Of a DNA stretch of 64,000 nt, positions 23,411 to 34,878 are shown one piece after another. The stretch comes from Tigriopus japonicus. Lineage: Eukaryota > Arthropoda > Copepoda > Harpacticoida > Harpacticidae. The notes beneath the pieces were generated by a model. The model had not been told where the DNA came from and did no database searches. It saw only the letters and a program-made list of their open reading frames with translations. The position numbers were made by a program, and so were the translations under genes. Numbering within the stretch: position 1 is the stretch's first letter; the number at the start of each line of letters is the position of its first letter. The stretch is from NCBI GenBank assembly GCA_010645155.1, contig CM021318.1:8977404-9041403 (forward strand), given 5' to 3'.

Positions 23411-25024
23411 TTGGAGGATCTGGTAGTCACAGATCAAGATGCTTTTGAGGCCATCAAGAGCTTAAAGCTCTCGAGTTCTCCTGGACCTGATGGTGTGACA
23501 TCTCAGTTTCTGATGAAATGTTCACAGATTCTTGCCCCTGTTTTCTCCTATTTGATGCGTTGCATTTTAGATCAGGGCAAGTTTCCCTCCTCTCTAAAAG
23601 TAGCTCATGTCGTTCCAATTTTTAAGGGCGGAGATAAGTCACTCCCTAGTAATTATAGGCCTATTTCTCTGACCTCCAGCGTTGCAAAGGTTTTTGAGAA
23701 GATTATGAAGTCCAAGCTTGTAGATTATTTGGAAGTCCATGATTTAATTCCTTCTGGACAGCATGGGTTTCGAGCTCATTTTAGTACAGTAACCCAATTG
23801 GTTGATCATATTGAGCAAATCATTGAAGGGCTCGAAAGTCATGAGTCAGTTAATGTAGTCTATCTTGACTTTGCCAAGGCCTTCGATAAGGTAGATCGTG
23901 GTCTTTTGCTCGATCAACTCAAAGAGTTAGGGGTCCAGGGTAAGGTCCTGAATTGGATTGATAGTTTTATAAGCGAAAGGAAGCAAATAGTTAAAGTCGA
24001 AGGATCTTTTAGCGGCATGTATGATGTCAAGTCAGGTGTTCCGCAAGGTTCAATTTTAGGTCCGCTCTTGTTTATTCTCTTTATTGCTCCTCTCCAGAAT
24101 TTTAGAACAAAAGCCAGTATTTCTTCATATGCTGATGACACAAAATTAGTTTGTGGAAGGAATGGGCAGGACTCGAAATGTTTAGTTGAGGACTTGGAGA
24201 AGGTCTACTCTTGGGTTGGCGAGAGTAACATGGCATTGAACGGGATGAAATTCCGCACAATGACGTATGGGGCGTCAAAATTAGATGTTCCACTCAAAGA
24301 CAATGGAGGTTGTGATATTGAGCAGGTCTCGTCCATGAGGGACTTAGGAGTTGTCGTCCAAGATGATGGAAAGTTCGATGAGCATATCCAGTTGAAAGTG
24401 GGAAAGGCATTTCAAACGTGTGGTTGGATCTATCGCACTTTCAAGTCCAGAGATAGTATTACGATGCTAACTCTGTACAAGTCGATTGTCCAGCCGCATC
24501 TTGAATATGCCTCACCCGTTTGGGCTCCAATGAGTTCAGCAGGTTTGCAAAAGGTCGAGCAGGTCCAAAGATGTTTTACTAGGAACATCACAAGAATGAG
24601 AGAGCTCTCATATTGGGAGAGGCTCCAGAAGTTAGGGTTGTACAGTACTCAGAGAAGGTATGAAAGGTATCTGATACTGTATGTTTTCAAGAGCATTCAT
24701 GGGCTCTGTCCTAATCCAGGCTTTGAGATCAGTTGTAGTGATCGTAGAGGTTTTACTTGCTTTTTGGGAGCACCTCCAAATCCAAGGGAATCGAGACTAG
24801 TTCGAACAATGAAGTCCTCCTCTCTTCTTTATCGGGCTCCTTCATTGTTCAATTTGTTACCCATTAGTCTTCGTCGGGAATATGTAGGAGCTGATCCTCT
24901 AACAGCATTTAAGGCAGGATTGGACAAATTCTTAAATACTATTCCTGACCAACCCACTATACAAGGGTTGTATAGATCTGCCAACAGTAACTCATTGGTA
25001 GATCAAGTTTCATATAAACATTAA
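23411..25024 (+). mobile_element. 5'-truncated non-LTR retrotransposon, CR1/L2-like reverse transcriptase
   Basis: An uninterrupted 537-codon frame begins with TTG, has no ATG at its start and is preceded closely by a stop, so the 5' part (including any endonuclease) is missing. Reverse-transcriptase motifs are present in order: SSPGPDGVTS, NYRPISLTSSVAKVFEKI, motif A VVYLDFAKAFDKVD, motif B SGVPQGSILGPLLF and the catalytic YADD. A C-terminal part with QPHLEYASPVWAP and YRAPSLFNLLP is typical of CR1/L2-type elements. No poly-A tail is seen; the element seems to end near 25085. The lack of internal stops suggests fairly recent insertion. It sits between CDC23 and GCDH. Confidence 0.9.
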
Positions 25025-25139
25025 TTATTGAAACTATAATAATGATTAACTCTCTTTACAGGGAATCCCATTCCTTGTAGCGGTATTGAAAAATCCGCCC
25101 CCCCCACAAAAAAAAAATAACTCAATTCAAATTGATTTG

Positions 25140-25145
25140 TTTATT
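25140..25145 (-). terminator. GCDH polyadenylation signal
   Basis: AATAAA on the minus strand about 62 nt beyond the GCDH stop codon. Confidence 0.6.
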
Positions 25146-25206
25146 AGTCAAGATATAAAAATAGAGGATTCATTCAGACATGGGTGATGGTCTTTTTTAA
25201 AGGGTT

Positions 25207-26535
25207 TCAAGGATCATATTTTCCGGTAAAGGCCTCCAATCCCGTAATTCCGCGCCCCACTATCATAGCGTGAATATCATGGGTCCCTTCGTAGGTGTTG
25301 ACCGCCTCCAGATTCATGACATGTCGAATGATATGATACTCATCCGAGATTCCGTTGCCTCCCAACATGTCTCGACAATTCCGAGCAATCTCCAATGATT
25401 TTCCACAATTATTCCGCTTCAAAATCGAGATCATTTCAGGCACCAATTTCCCCTTATCTTTGAGCCGTCCCAATTGCAAGCACGAATGTAGTCCCAAACT
25501 GATCTCGGTCAGAGCATCGGCCATTTTCTTCTGAATTAATTGATTGGCGGCCAAAGGCTTCCCGAATTGTTTCCGGTCTAAAGTATATTGACGAGCGGAT
25601 GCCAGACAAAATTCGGCAGCTCCTAAAACGCCCCAGGAGATACCGTAACGAGCGTTATTCAGACAACTGAAAGGCCCACGAAGACCTTTGACCTTGGGCA
25701 GCATATTCGCTTCGGGAACGACCACATCGTCCATGAAGATCATTCCCGTGGTTGAGGCTCTCAGTGAAAACTTGCCCTCAATCTTGGGTGCCGACAAGCC
25801 CTTCATGCCTTTTTCGAGAATAAATCCTCGAATCCCATCATCCGTGCGAGCCCACACCATGAACACATCGGCAATGGGTGAATTGGTAATCCAGTTCTTG
25901 CTGCCATTCAAGATATAGACCCCTTCAGAAGGTTCATAACGAGCCCTGGTCTCCATGCCCGCCGGATCGGAGCCGTGATTGGGTTCGGTCAAGCCAAAAC
26001 ATCCCACCAATTCCCCGGTGGCCAATTTGGGTAGATATTTTTCCTTCTGAGCCTCGGTGCCGAAATCGTAAATCGGATACATGACCAAAGACGATTGAAC
26101 GGACATGGCCGATCGATACGACGAATCCACGCGTTCCACTTCTCGCGCAATCAGTCCGTAAGCCACGGAGGAGACTCCGGGACAACCGTAGCCGTGAATC
26201 GTGGGTCCTAGGGCTCCCAAGGCTCCAAATTCGTTCATAATCTCCCGATGGAACACTTCATTCCGATTGGCCATCATCACTCGAGGTAACAACTTTTCCT
26301 GGCAATAATCGTGAAGAGCATCGCGCACCATGACCTCTTCATCGGTGAGTCGCGATTCCAGATTCAGCGCATCCGTCCAATCGAAATCCACTTTAGCCGG
26401 AGGAGGAGCCGCAGTTTGAGGAGCGGCTTGACCGCCACTTTGGGCATTGGATGAGGATGTGGAAGCCCAAGCCACGGGCAGCATCCGATCGCCCCATCCC
26501 GGAGATAAGATACGTTTGAGATGCCTGAGCGCCAT
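25207..26535 (-). CDS. GCDH: Glutaryl-CoA dehydrogenase, mitochondrial
   Basis: Single exon of 442 aa (human 438). This FAD enzyme oxidises and decarboxylates glutaryl-CoA to crotonyl-CoA in lysine and tryptophan breakdown in the mitochondrial matrix. The N-terminal about 45 residues are Ala/Ser/Arg-rich and look like a targeting peptide. The acyl-CoA dehydrogenase body has [40 protein letters not shown], the flavin-site [16 protein letters not shown] and [16 protein letters not shown]. The catalytic-base Glu lies in [20 protein letters not shown]. Start ATG at 26535 gives [10 protein letters not shown]. Absence of introns is notable beside multi-exon neighbours, but no retrocopy hallmark is evident. 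Confidence 0.97.
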   Translation of the reverse strand: MALRHLKRILSPGWGDRMLPVAWASTSSSNAQSGGQAAPQTAAPPPAKVDFDWTDALNLESRLTDEEVMVRDALHDYCQEKLLPRVMMANRNEVFHREIMNEFGALGALGPTIHGYGCPGVSSVAYGLIAREVERVDSSYRSAMSVQSSLVMYPIYDFGTEAQKEKYLPKLATGELVGCFGLTEPNHGSDPAGMETRARYEPSEGVYILNGSKNWITNSPIADVFMVWARTDDGIRGFILEKGMKGLSAPKIEGKFSLRASTTGMIFMDDVVVPEANMLPKVKGLRGPFSCLNNARYGISWGVLGAAEFCLASARQYTLDRKQFGKPLAANQLIQKKMADALTEISLGLHSCLQLGRLKDKGKLVPEMISILKRNNCGKSLEIARNCRDMLGGNGISDEYHIIRHVMNLEAVNTYEGTHDIHAMIVGRGITGLEAFTGKYDP

Positions 26536-27994
26536 TGTCTCGTTTCCAAGTCCAGTTTCGAACTGGATTCTCTTCTTCTTCTTTCTTTCTCTTTCTTCGG
26601 CGATTGAAAACGACGTTTCCCAAACAAGTTTTCCTTACAAAACGCTCGATGACGTCATAAAGAAACCTCGCCACAGCCTTTGAAACACTCTATCTGACTC
26701 GGATATCAAGCCATCCGACCAAACAAAACCGTGATCAATTCATGGAAAGGCTAGAATAGGTTCTAAACTTGAATTTTCGATGGCTGACACTGTCTTTTTT
26801 TACAGAAGTAAGATTCTCAGCCAGAAATCGCACATTTTCTTGGTCATCCTGATCCAAGGATCATTTTGACCGCAAAATTAACAATCTTACCGAAATGTTC
26901 TAAGGCCAAAGAAAGACAATGGATGATGGTTTTATAGAAAAGGCGATGGTCTGAAGGTCCTCAGGCCGATTCGCGCGATATCGCCGAATGGGTCACGGGC
27001 TTCACGATGAAGACAAATGCTGTTGGTTTGAACCGCAAAAAATTTCGTGCTTGAAATAAACAACAAATAAGCAAAATATGGCCAGGGTGACGATTTAAAC
27101 CCACAGCAGTTTCATTCAGCTTTAGATTGACATGTCCCCAAACACTTTTTTTCATATATTTTCGTACAATCAATGTTGGATTAGTGCACTAGGTTCGATA
27201 AAAGATCACTCGATTGAAGATTAAGTCTTGATAAATAAAAGAAAACTGCTAATTAAAAGAAACGCTGTCCGAAATTTCCATACAATATGAAGCGTTCCTC
27301 GATAAATGAATAATGTGATTGCTGAGGGACCATGTTTTCATTTCCTATTTAGATGGTTGTATTATTTTGTTCACTTCATACAGAGGCGAAAAAAGTAGAA
27401 AGTGGTTCTTGGCCAAAGTTCATTTTATGGACTATCGACTTCATGAAGCGTTGATTTTATCCTTCAACTCAAAAATAAGTGACGGATTGCCAAATGAACA
27501 TGATTGATGAAATCGCAAATCATTTTATGCATACCACAATGCTGGTCGACCTTTCATCATTCAAAATGATTAACCGCATCTCTAAAAATGTTTGCCACCT
27601 TGAACTTGAATAACGAAAGAAATGGCTCTTGTCCATGGCCAAGCCAGGATGATCCATTCCTGTGTCGACAAACGGGTTCTCTCGTGGATGTTAAGTGGTA
27701 AAAAAAGTTCAAGTTTATTCATCTTTCAACAACGAAGGCAACGACGTGATGATTAAGTGATTTTCTGTCTTTCTTTCTTTCTCTCTGTCCTGTCATTGCC
27801 TTAAAATGACAGTTTTTTAATCTAAACACATATCCGTGTTCAGCCAAAAGCCGCCTATCATGTAACTTTCACGTCATCATAATTTGTTGCAGTCATTTCA
27901 ATCCGTCGGGTGCACGCTACATAGCCGATAACGATGATGAGAATGATGGTCAAAGCCGAGCTTCGCCAAGCACGCCATCGGGGGAATCAATGAG
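26536..27994. other. Intergenic region between GCDH and AGPAT
   Basis: No gene recognised. A short TTTC pyrimidine run occurs near 27770. Part of the region is the GCDH promoter and the AGPAT 3' UTR. Confidence 0.4.
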
Positions 27995-28884
27995 TCAATG
28001 ATGCTTCTTATTATTATTGCCAATCTCCTCCAACATGATTTCCCGCGTTTTCTCCAACAATCGAGACACGCTCGTGGGATCCTCTGCCGGATAATCCTCG
28101 ATGGGAATGGGATCTAGGACTGTTATGTGGGCATGACCGCTCCGGAAGAACTTCCGATTCGTGTCATAAAAGTCATATTCAGACATGATGACCGGCACCA
28201 CGGGCAAACGAGACATGACTGCCACGTGGAAGGCCCCTTTCTTGAAAGGCAACATGGAGCCATCTCGTTTGTGATTGCGGGTGCCCTCGGGAAACACCCA
28301 AATAGAGGAACCCGTTTCTCGAGCCATCTTGCCGGCCTCATTCACGGCTTTCCGACCTTTTTCCGAAGACATGCGGTCCACAAAGATGGTGCCGCATAAG
28401 TAGAGGATCAGCCCAAAAGGCCCGGCATATTTAAGCTCCTTCTTGGCCGTCGTGAAACACGGCATAATCAAAGGCCACAGCTGTAATTGGATGACAATCG
28501 CGAATCAAAACCCTGAAGCAGTCTGCCTATCATGCAAGTGTAAGACATCACCTGGAGCATTCCGATCACGTCCAAAGCGGACTGATGATTACACACGAAC
28601 ATGTGCGATTTGGTCTGGTCATGAGGGTTCTTGAAATGGATGTGCCAATCCACTCCCAAAATCCAACTGGCGGGTTTGAGAACCCAGGCTGTAAATTTCT
28701 GGATCTTGTGCGGATCCCGGAAGTTGAGCAACCCATAAGGAATGGAAATGGCGCCTGTCATCACCAAGCTCACCACAATGAACGTTTGTTTAAGGTAGAA
28801 ATTCACCACTTGCGACATCTTGCTTGCCACCATCAAGGTTAGCACCAAGAAGGCCAACGCATTTAACCACGTGTTCCACTCCAT
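27995..28884 (-). CDS. AGPAT: 1-acyl-sn-glycerol-3-phosphate acyltransferase
   Basis: Two exons, 28552–28884 and 27995–28480, join in phase 0 to 272 aa. AGPAT converts lysophosphatidic acid to phosphatidic acid in the ER membrane. All four acyltransferase motifs are visible: the catalytic NHQSALD, the GTIFVDR block, FPEGTRNHKRDGSMLPFKKG, and PVVPVIMS. Two or three N-terminal hydrophobic segments precede the catalytic block. The sequence is closest to AGPAT1/2. The intron is 71 bp. Confidence 0.95.
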
Positions 28885-29433
28885 ATTGTTTCCAATTTCA
28901 CTATGTCAGCCCGAGATCTTATTCGTGGCACATGTCTTTTTCTTCACACAATCCGGGTTTGAAGGGAGTGTCCCCTGCAATCTGACAAAGATGTTGAGCC
29001 CAATGACGTCACTGCCAGAGAAATAAGCACCACTCAACACACAACTGTTGCTGGAAGATCAAGTTTGCGGAACCTTGGCAGGGACAACCACTAGGAACCC
29101 GCCGGATTAGGTGTATGTATGATTGAAGCCGAATTGCGATCCGATCCCATTGGACGCTGACAATTTGGGTGCTGGTATAAGCTCTGATACGTTCAGCGTG
29201 AAATTATCCACTGCATTGCACTCAAATAGCACGTAGGAAGAGAAAGAGAGTAAGTACTTACTCGCTCACTAGTTCGACTTTGACCTCTTCGATTCAAGTG
29301 ATACTCTCACTCGCAAACTTAGAAGGTCAGGCAAGCATTGACGACGAATACGAGGAGACCGATCTTAAAATCACTCTTATTTACATTTATTCTTCATAAA
29401 TAGACAGAGAGAGAGGTAGGGGGGCTGAGGGGC
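28885..29433. other. AGPAT promoter and SLC29 3' UTR
   Basis: No gene recognised. An AATAAA on the minus strand at 29386–29391 lies about 45 nt past the SLC29 stop and is the likely polyadenylation signal. Confidence 0.5.
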
Positions 29434-30850
29434 TTAAACGAGTTTAACAAAGAAGTTGGAAACGAATGATCCGCATCCCAAGCCCAGACCCAATAAGGCC
29501 ACCATTAGAGAGGCCGCAGTCTGTTGCTCCTCGGGCGTTTTCAACAATTGAGGGGCTGAGATCATACAAATGGAAGCCAGGTAACCGTTGCTCAGGGAAA
29601 ACATCGACATGATAAGAAAATAGGCCCAATCTGCTCCAAACACCGTCATAGACACGTTCCGATTGGAGTCGTTGATATTGCAGAAGATGAACAAGGGGAT
29701 GAACGCGAACCTGGCCAATGAGATTAAGAGCACGATAATCATTCCAGCTCTTCCTGGTTTGGGCCATTTGAGAAATTCCGCAGCGGTTCGTCCCAGGAAA
29801 TCACCCACGTTAAACAATAAGAAGCATGCCACCGGGATAAAGTAGACGTCGCCCCAAGTTGTCCCTAGATAAGAGGACTCGACCAACACCGTGATACTGG
29901 GGAAACACCCCAGAGTCACGGTGAATATTGAGAATACCGCTATAGCGTAGAACAAGATCTGTACAAACACGGACCACAAATTGACGGACTTGGGTTGAAT
30001 CAAAGCTACACCGGGTTCCATTTCGCCCAAGAGTTTGCCATCTTCGGGTAATTTCATCACCGTCTTTGCTGAATTTTCATCTGCGAAATGTTGGAAGAAT
30101 TCTGATCGTGTGACCATCAAATAAGTGACTAGAGCTGTGCCCAAGAATATCACGGCAATGAGAAAGTCGTAGAAGGCAGCATTGACCACGTTAGCTCCTA
30201 AGGCTAGTAAAACAATGTTGGTACCGGAGGCGAATATCCCACCCAAAGCTTGACCAGAGAATACGCCACCCATGTATTTGGGCGGGAATTTTCCCGCCAC
30301 GCCCAAAAGTCCGCCTGGGAAAAAAATAAAAGGGATCATATTGAGTGTAAAGATTCAAGCAAAGAATGATTCAGTGTTCTCAATTACCTTGAAAGATAGC
30401 GGCATTGATATTGATAATGACGACGGAAGCCAAGGTCCCATAGTAGAATGTTTCTTGCCACGAGTCCGTATCGATTCTAGTCATGGTCACGGTAAGGATG
30501 AACAACACGATGACAAAGATCAGACTGATCAGAAGGCGGGGCTGGGTTTTGAACCGATGACCAAATACGGCATTGAGCAAAAGCATCGTCACATTGGGAA
30601 CCATGGAGGCCACGGCCAAATGAGACGACCAGGACATTTGGAAATCATTGAGAACCATTCCGGCGGTGGAATTGTCCAAAGCCGCATCATAGGTCCCATT
30701 CACTGTGCGAAATTTGTACTTCCAGTATTCGCTCACGGAGATGAAGAAATTCCAAGGTAACAAAGTGCCAATCCCAAGCCAATAGAAGATAATATAGACG
30801 AAGTTCTTGGGATCATCCGGAGCCACATCCACGCTTTTGTCAGTCTTCAT
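29434..30850 (-). CDS. SLC29A: Equilibrative nucleoside transporter (SLC29/ENT family)
   Basis: Two exons, 30388–30850 and 29434–30314, join to 447 aa. ENTs move nucleosides down their gradient. TM1 carries the family hallmark GTLLPWNFFISVSEYWKYKF, followed by an extracellular loop with N-glycosylation sites (NGTYD, DNSTAG). Later helices include GVFSGQALGGIFASGTNIV and GDFLGRTAAEFLKWPKPGR, and the ending LLGLGLGCGSFVSNFFVKLV matches TM11 of ENT1/2. The central loop is acidic and short. The length is close to hENT1 (456 aa). The start ATG at 30850 gives a short cytosolic MKTDKSVDVA. The intron is about 73 bp. Confidence 0.95.
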
Positions 30851-33800
30851 TTTGTTCGTACTTTCGGCAATCGTCTCACTTTTGAACTGAAATGATCGTG
30901 AATGAAGAGATTACTGGTACCAAAGCAAAAATAATGCTTTGTTAGCAGAGAGTTGTCTGTCTCGGGTGATAATCTCTATACCTTGAGTGCAACCTGATCC
31001 AAGCACAATCGCCGCACTCTATGATGATGACCTATTTTGTAGAATCTTACGGCGAAATTCAATACTTTACTTACTGAATGTTTCTACGTCCCCCCCCACC
31101 AACGACTCCAACTTAACAATTTTGAGTCAAGAGACTGGACTGCAAGACACTCTTGACTTTGAATTGAATGTATGTAGTATCTATCCTGAAATGAAGTAGT
31201 AGCTGAGAAAAGTGGTCTCGACAGAACTGGTTTGGGACACACGTCCAAAAATAGGCTTATGTGACCCTCCTATCATGATTCAAAGCCGCACGAGGGCAAA
31301 AGACAAGGGAGGGCAATACAAGGGGAGCAAGTAACAGGTTCCAACAAATTATAGTACAATTTATACTCTCCCTCACAGGTTCTCATAGCAAAGGCACCAA
31401 GAACAATAATTTCATAAGTGGATTCACTAAACTGGTGTTCTTATGACATTTAAACTAGTTTCAAGTGGAGCTCTAAGAAATTGAAAGCTAGAGAGCACTG
31501 TTTCAATACTTAACGTATTATACTACCTTCTAAGTTTTAGCTCGTTTCAAAACACGTGGAGACGGTTTGGTGAGTGCCACAACAGGAGGTCTCACAACAA
31601 CTTGAGTGCCTACGAGACTGCTTTTGTTGGAGAAGAAAAAGCATGATCGCTCGGTTCGTTAGAAAGAGGAAGGAAAGCGCTAAAACGCGGGCTTTCTCTT
31701 TCTCTAAAACCTGACTTGAGGTGTTTACACTGGCGCCAAACCTCTCTTATCCCTCATCCAAGTTAACATGGCTTCATTTACTCCGCACTAAATGATCTCG
31801 AACCGGAAGAAATGGCCACCCCAGAGTTTAAGGCGCGGTGATCTATTGTCCGGATAATTGAGCATCGTATTCACTTAACCTCGGATTGGAAATGCAATCT
31901 CTCTTTCGACCGGACTTCAGTTTTAATTATTTTGAATAAAGTACGCGTTTTCAAATTCAAACCTAGAAGAGTAAAAAGCCACTCTTACCTGCGCAAGAAT
32001 CAAGATTTTCTACCTTGTTATCCAAACCACAAGCAAAAATCAAAGTGAAACAATAGAAAATCGTGATCCAGTGTCAACGGGGACATTGCAGAGAGGCTAA
32101 ACCAAAATAGCGCAACGAAACACCTGAAACTCAGAGAGAGAGTGCCAAAGGGCAAAGGAACCACCAGACCCCAGTTCTCAATGGTAGAAGGAGAACCACT
32201 GGTGGTTGTCAGCTTATCTGCGAGCTGCATGCAACGCCAACAAAGTTGGTTGCTCTGTCAAACTAGGAGGAGAAGGGCTTGCCTGGATTTTCTCATGGGA
32301 ACTCGCCAAGCGGATGGAAGGATCCCTGCTGCCAACCATTTCTTTTGAAGTAACGCAGCCGCCGAAATATTCCAAGTAGCATGACGTACACCTTGCTAGA
32401 TGCCATAGAAATGCCAAATATTCATTACGGAACAAAACTCGTAGTCTTTGTGCAAATCCTGATGTTTGAATGCATGCAGCCAAGAAATATTCGCAAAGTC
32501 ACCGCCCTTGGACATCATCTCGGGATGGAATCAAAAACAAAAACAGTAACGTTAAGAATGTTGGATATTCGTTGATATTATCCTCTCGACTGGGCGCTCA
32601 TCAATCCCCCGATCATCAATGATTTACCAATTCTAAAATTGTCCGTTACAACTTAATTGATAGGAGAGTGGCAACGACTGAACAGGTTGCCATAAATTGG
32701 TTGCCTGCGAGGGACAAGATCGTGACTTATCCGCACATCGATGTCCACGCAGGGAGTTCCTAAACTAGACCCCAATTCCCACATGAGACGATTCATCACG
32801 GCATGTATCTCGATGACAACCTCTATATTAAATTCTTCTGATGTCCTGATTTGAAACACCAATAACATCTTGTTCTGCCTCGCACCAAGTTTCCATATTT
32901 TTCGCCAAGTCTCAATTGGAGGCAATTGGTGGTTCTTTGGTGGGTACGCGCGCACGCCATGAGTCCGGTGCCTCCAAAATCCACACATTCTCCCGTGATC
33001 TGAGCTCGGAAGTCGATTCTTCAGTTGAGAGGAGGACGTGACAGAGTGGTGGAGCTATTCATTGGAGACACAAAACTGGGATTAATCAGATTTGAGATCA
33101 AATTTGTCGTGAAACTTGAAGGTGTGGGCTATCAAGGTGTGTTTAGTGCGATTATCTGGATCATTGGATTGTGGTGGGCTAACGAATCCAACGGGTGAGT
33201 GAAGCTATGTTCCCTCTGCCTCTTGACATAATGATGTCGGCTCAATTTTGTATTGCTCCATAAACTTGGCAAATGACGAGCACTAGGAGCCAATTTCAAT
33301 GTCAAAAGGTGCATAATCTTCCGGCAAAGAGGCCTCTTGTTCAAACTTTCATCTCGAGGCGAAATATTTCTAACTATTTAATTTACCCGGCACTCGACGC
33401 AATTTTCATCTTCGACAAAAAAGTGAACCCATAACAAAGAGAGGCCGCAAAAACGGTGAAAAGGGGATGTGATGTTGCAATCCAATGTCTGTGCCATCCA
33501 AGCTAAATGCATATGATAAATGTTTGAAAACCTTGGCTTTGGAAACGAAGAAGAAGACCTTGTCAACTCCTCTTGAAATGGCCATTGAGTCGCCATTCAT
33601 ATCCACAATGGACTGCATTGATCTTCTTTTTATGATGATCAGTCCAGCATAAACTTGAGAAAATGTAACTCGGATTGCTTTTTCCATTCAAGAGTAAATG
33701 GTCAATTTCCTTCCGATTTCACCCCAAACCACACGCCTACCTTTGAATGCCTGCCAGAATCCCGCTGGGCAACATTGGTCCTCATGATAATAATATATCC

Positions 33801-34571
33801 ATCAGCAAGTAAAGTGACCATAGAGTGTAGTATTCTAGAGACATATAAACCTGCGAAAATTGGTAAAATTCCCAGGTTGAATTCGAACACAGCAACAACC
33901 CACCTTTTTGAAATTGATTTTCATAAAATCGAGTAGAAATGATTCTAACATTTTTCAAAGTCAAACCAATATTTCAACATGATGGTTTCTTTTCAAACAC
34001 GATGAATAGTATTAAAGCAATGGGAAACCGAAGCGAGTCTTTGGCTATACTCTAAAGGGTTCAACTCTATGGTTGTGAACCCTATAAACTGGCGAAGGAA
34101 AACCAATGAAATCTGCCTTTGTTGCTCATGCATGCTCGCAACTTTGCAGCGTGGGAGAAATTGGACCGGATCGGGTCGAAAAAAAGAGTTCGTTTTTATG
34201 AAATGGATATTTCCTTCCTCCAGTCAGACGTGTTATCTGCTCATTCCGACGGAAACGTTGAATAGTTAGACGGCCAAGAAGAAGCTTGGTGGTGCCGATG
34301 GTTTCCCTATTCGCCCACTCTTTAAGTGTTTAATGTTAACCTTGAGGCTTAACAAGAATCCCGGTTAACTAGCCATCAAGTACATGTTATGTTTGCTCTT
34401 ATCTATAATGGCTGGAAACTTCAGTACATTTTAATTAGCGGGGATGGGCAAATTGAAGGACAGGAGGACACTTTGACGCAAAAAATAGGGGCGCTCATTT
34501 GTAGTCGCCTGCAAATATATCAAAATTCACTCACCCCACAAGGTGCCCCATCCATTAGATAACCTCTCAAC

Positions 34572-34878
34572 TCATGCTAAGAGAATTTTGGGTGTCAGTC
34601 CGTTTTGTACTTGCTGTGTGTCTTCGATTGGATCGAGAATGTCGGATGATCTCTTGCTGAACTCTGGAATTGTTTCGCCCATTGTTGAACACCTTTTTGT
34701 GATTGTGTGAGATGAGCTCGTTGACGTATTTGACGAAGCCAACTTTTGGTTCATCTCCCTGCTGAAGTCTTTGTATGTGTAGCCTTGACGAATCCGAGTG
34801 GTGTGATGAGTCTTCTCCGACCACACATTGGCGAGAATTAAATTCAACGAGAAATTGAGGATGGGATTGGCGTTGGCT
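34572..34878 (-). CDS. Possible terminal coding exon, minus strand
   Basis: An acceptor-like sequence (CAACCACCACTCCAG) precedes 102 open codons ending in TGA, in phase 2. The start of the frame reads ANPILNFSLNLILANVW, hydrophobic, followed by a Ser/Thr-rich hydrophilic tail. This would suit the end of a last membrane helix plus a cytosolic tail. I found no upstream exon and recognise no family. Confidence 0.25.

Noticed and set aside
11992..30850. Operon-like co-transcription of the long minus-strand gene block
   Set aside because: Spacing is mostly 0.5–1.5 kb, functions are unrelated and several genes have their own polyadenylation signals.
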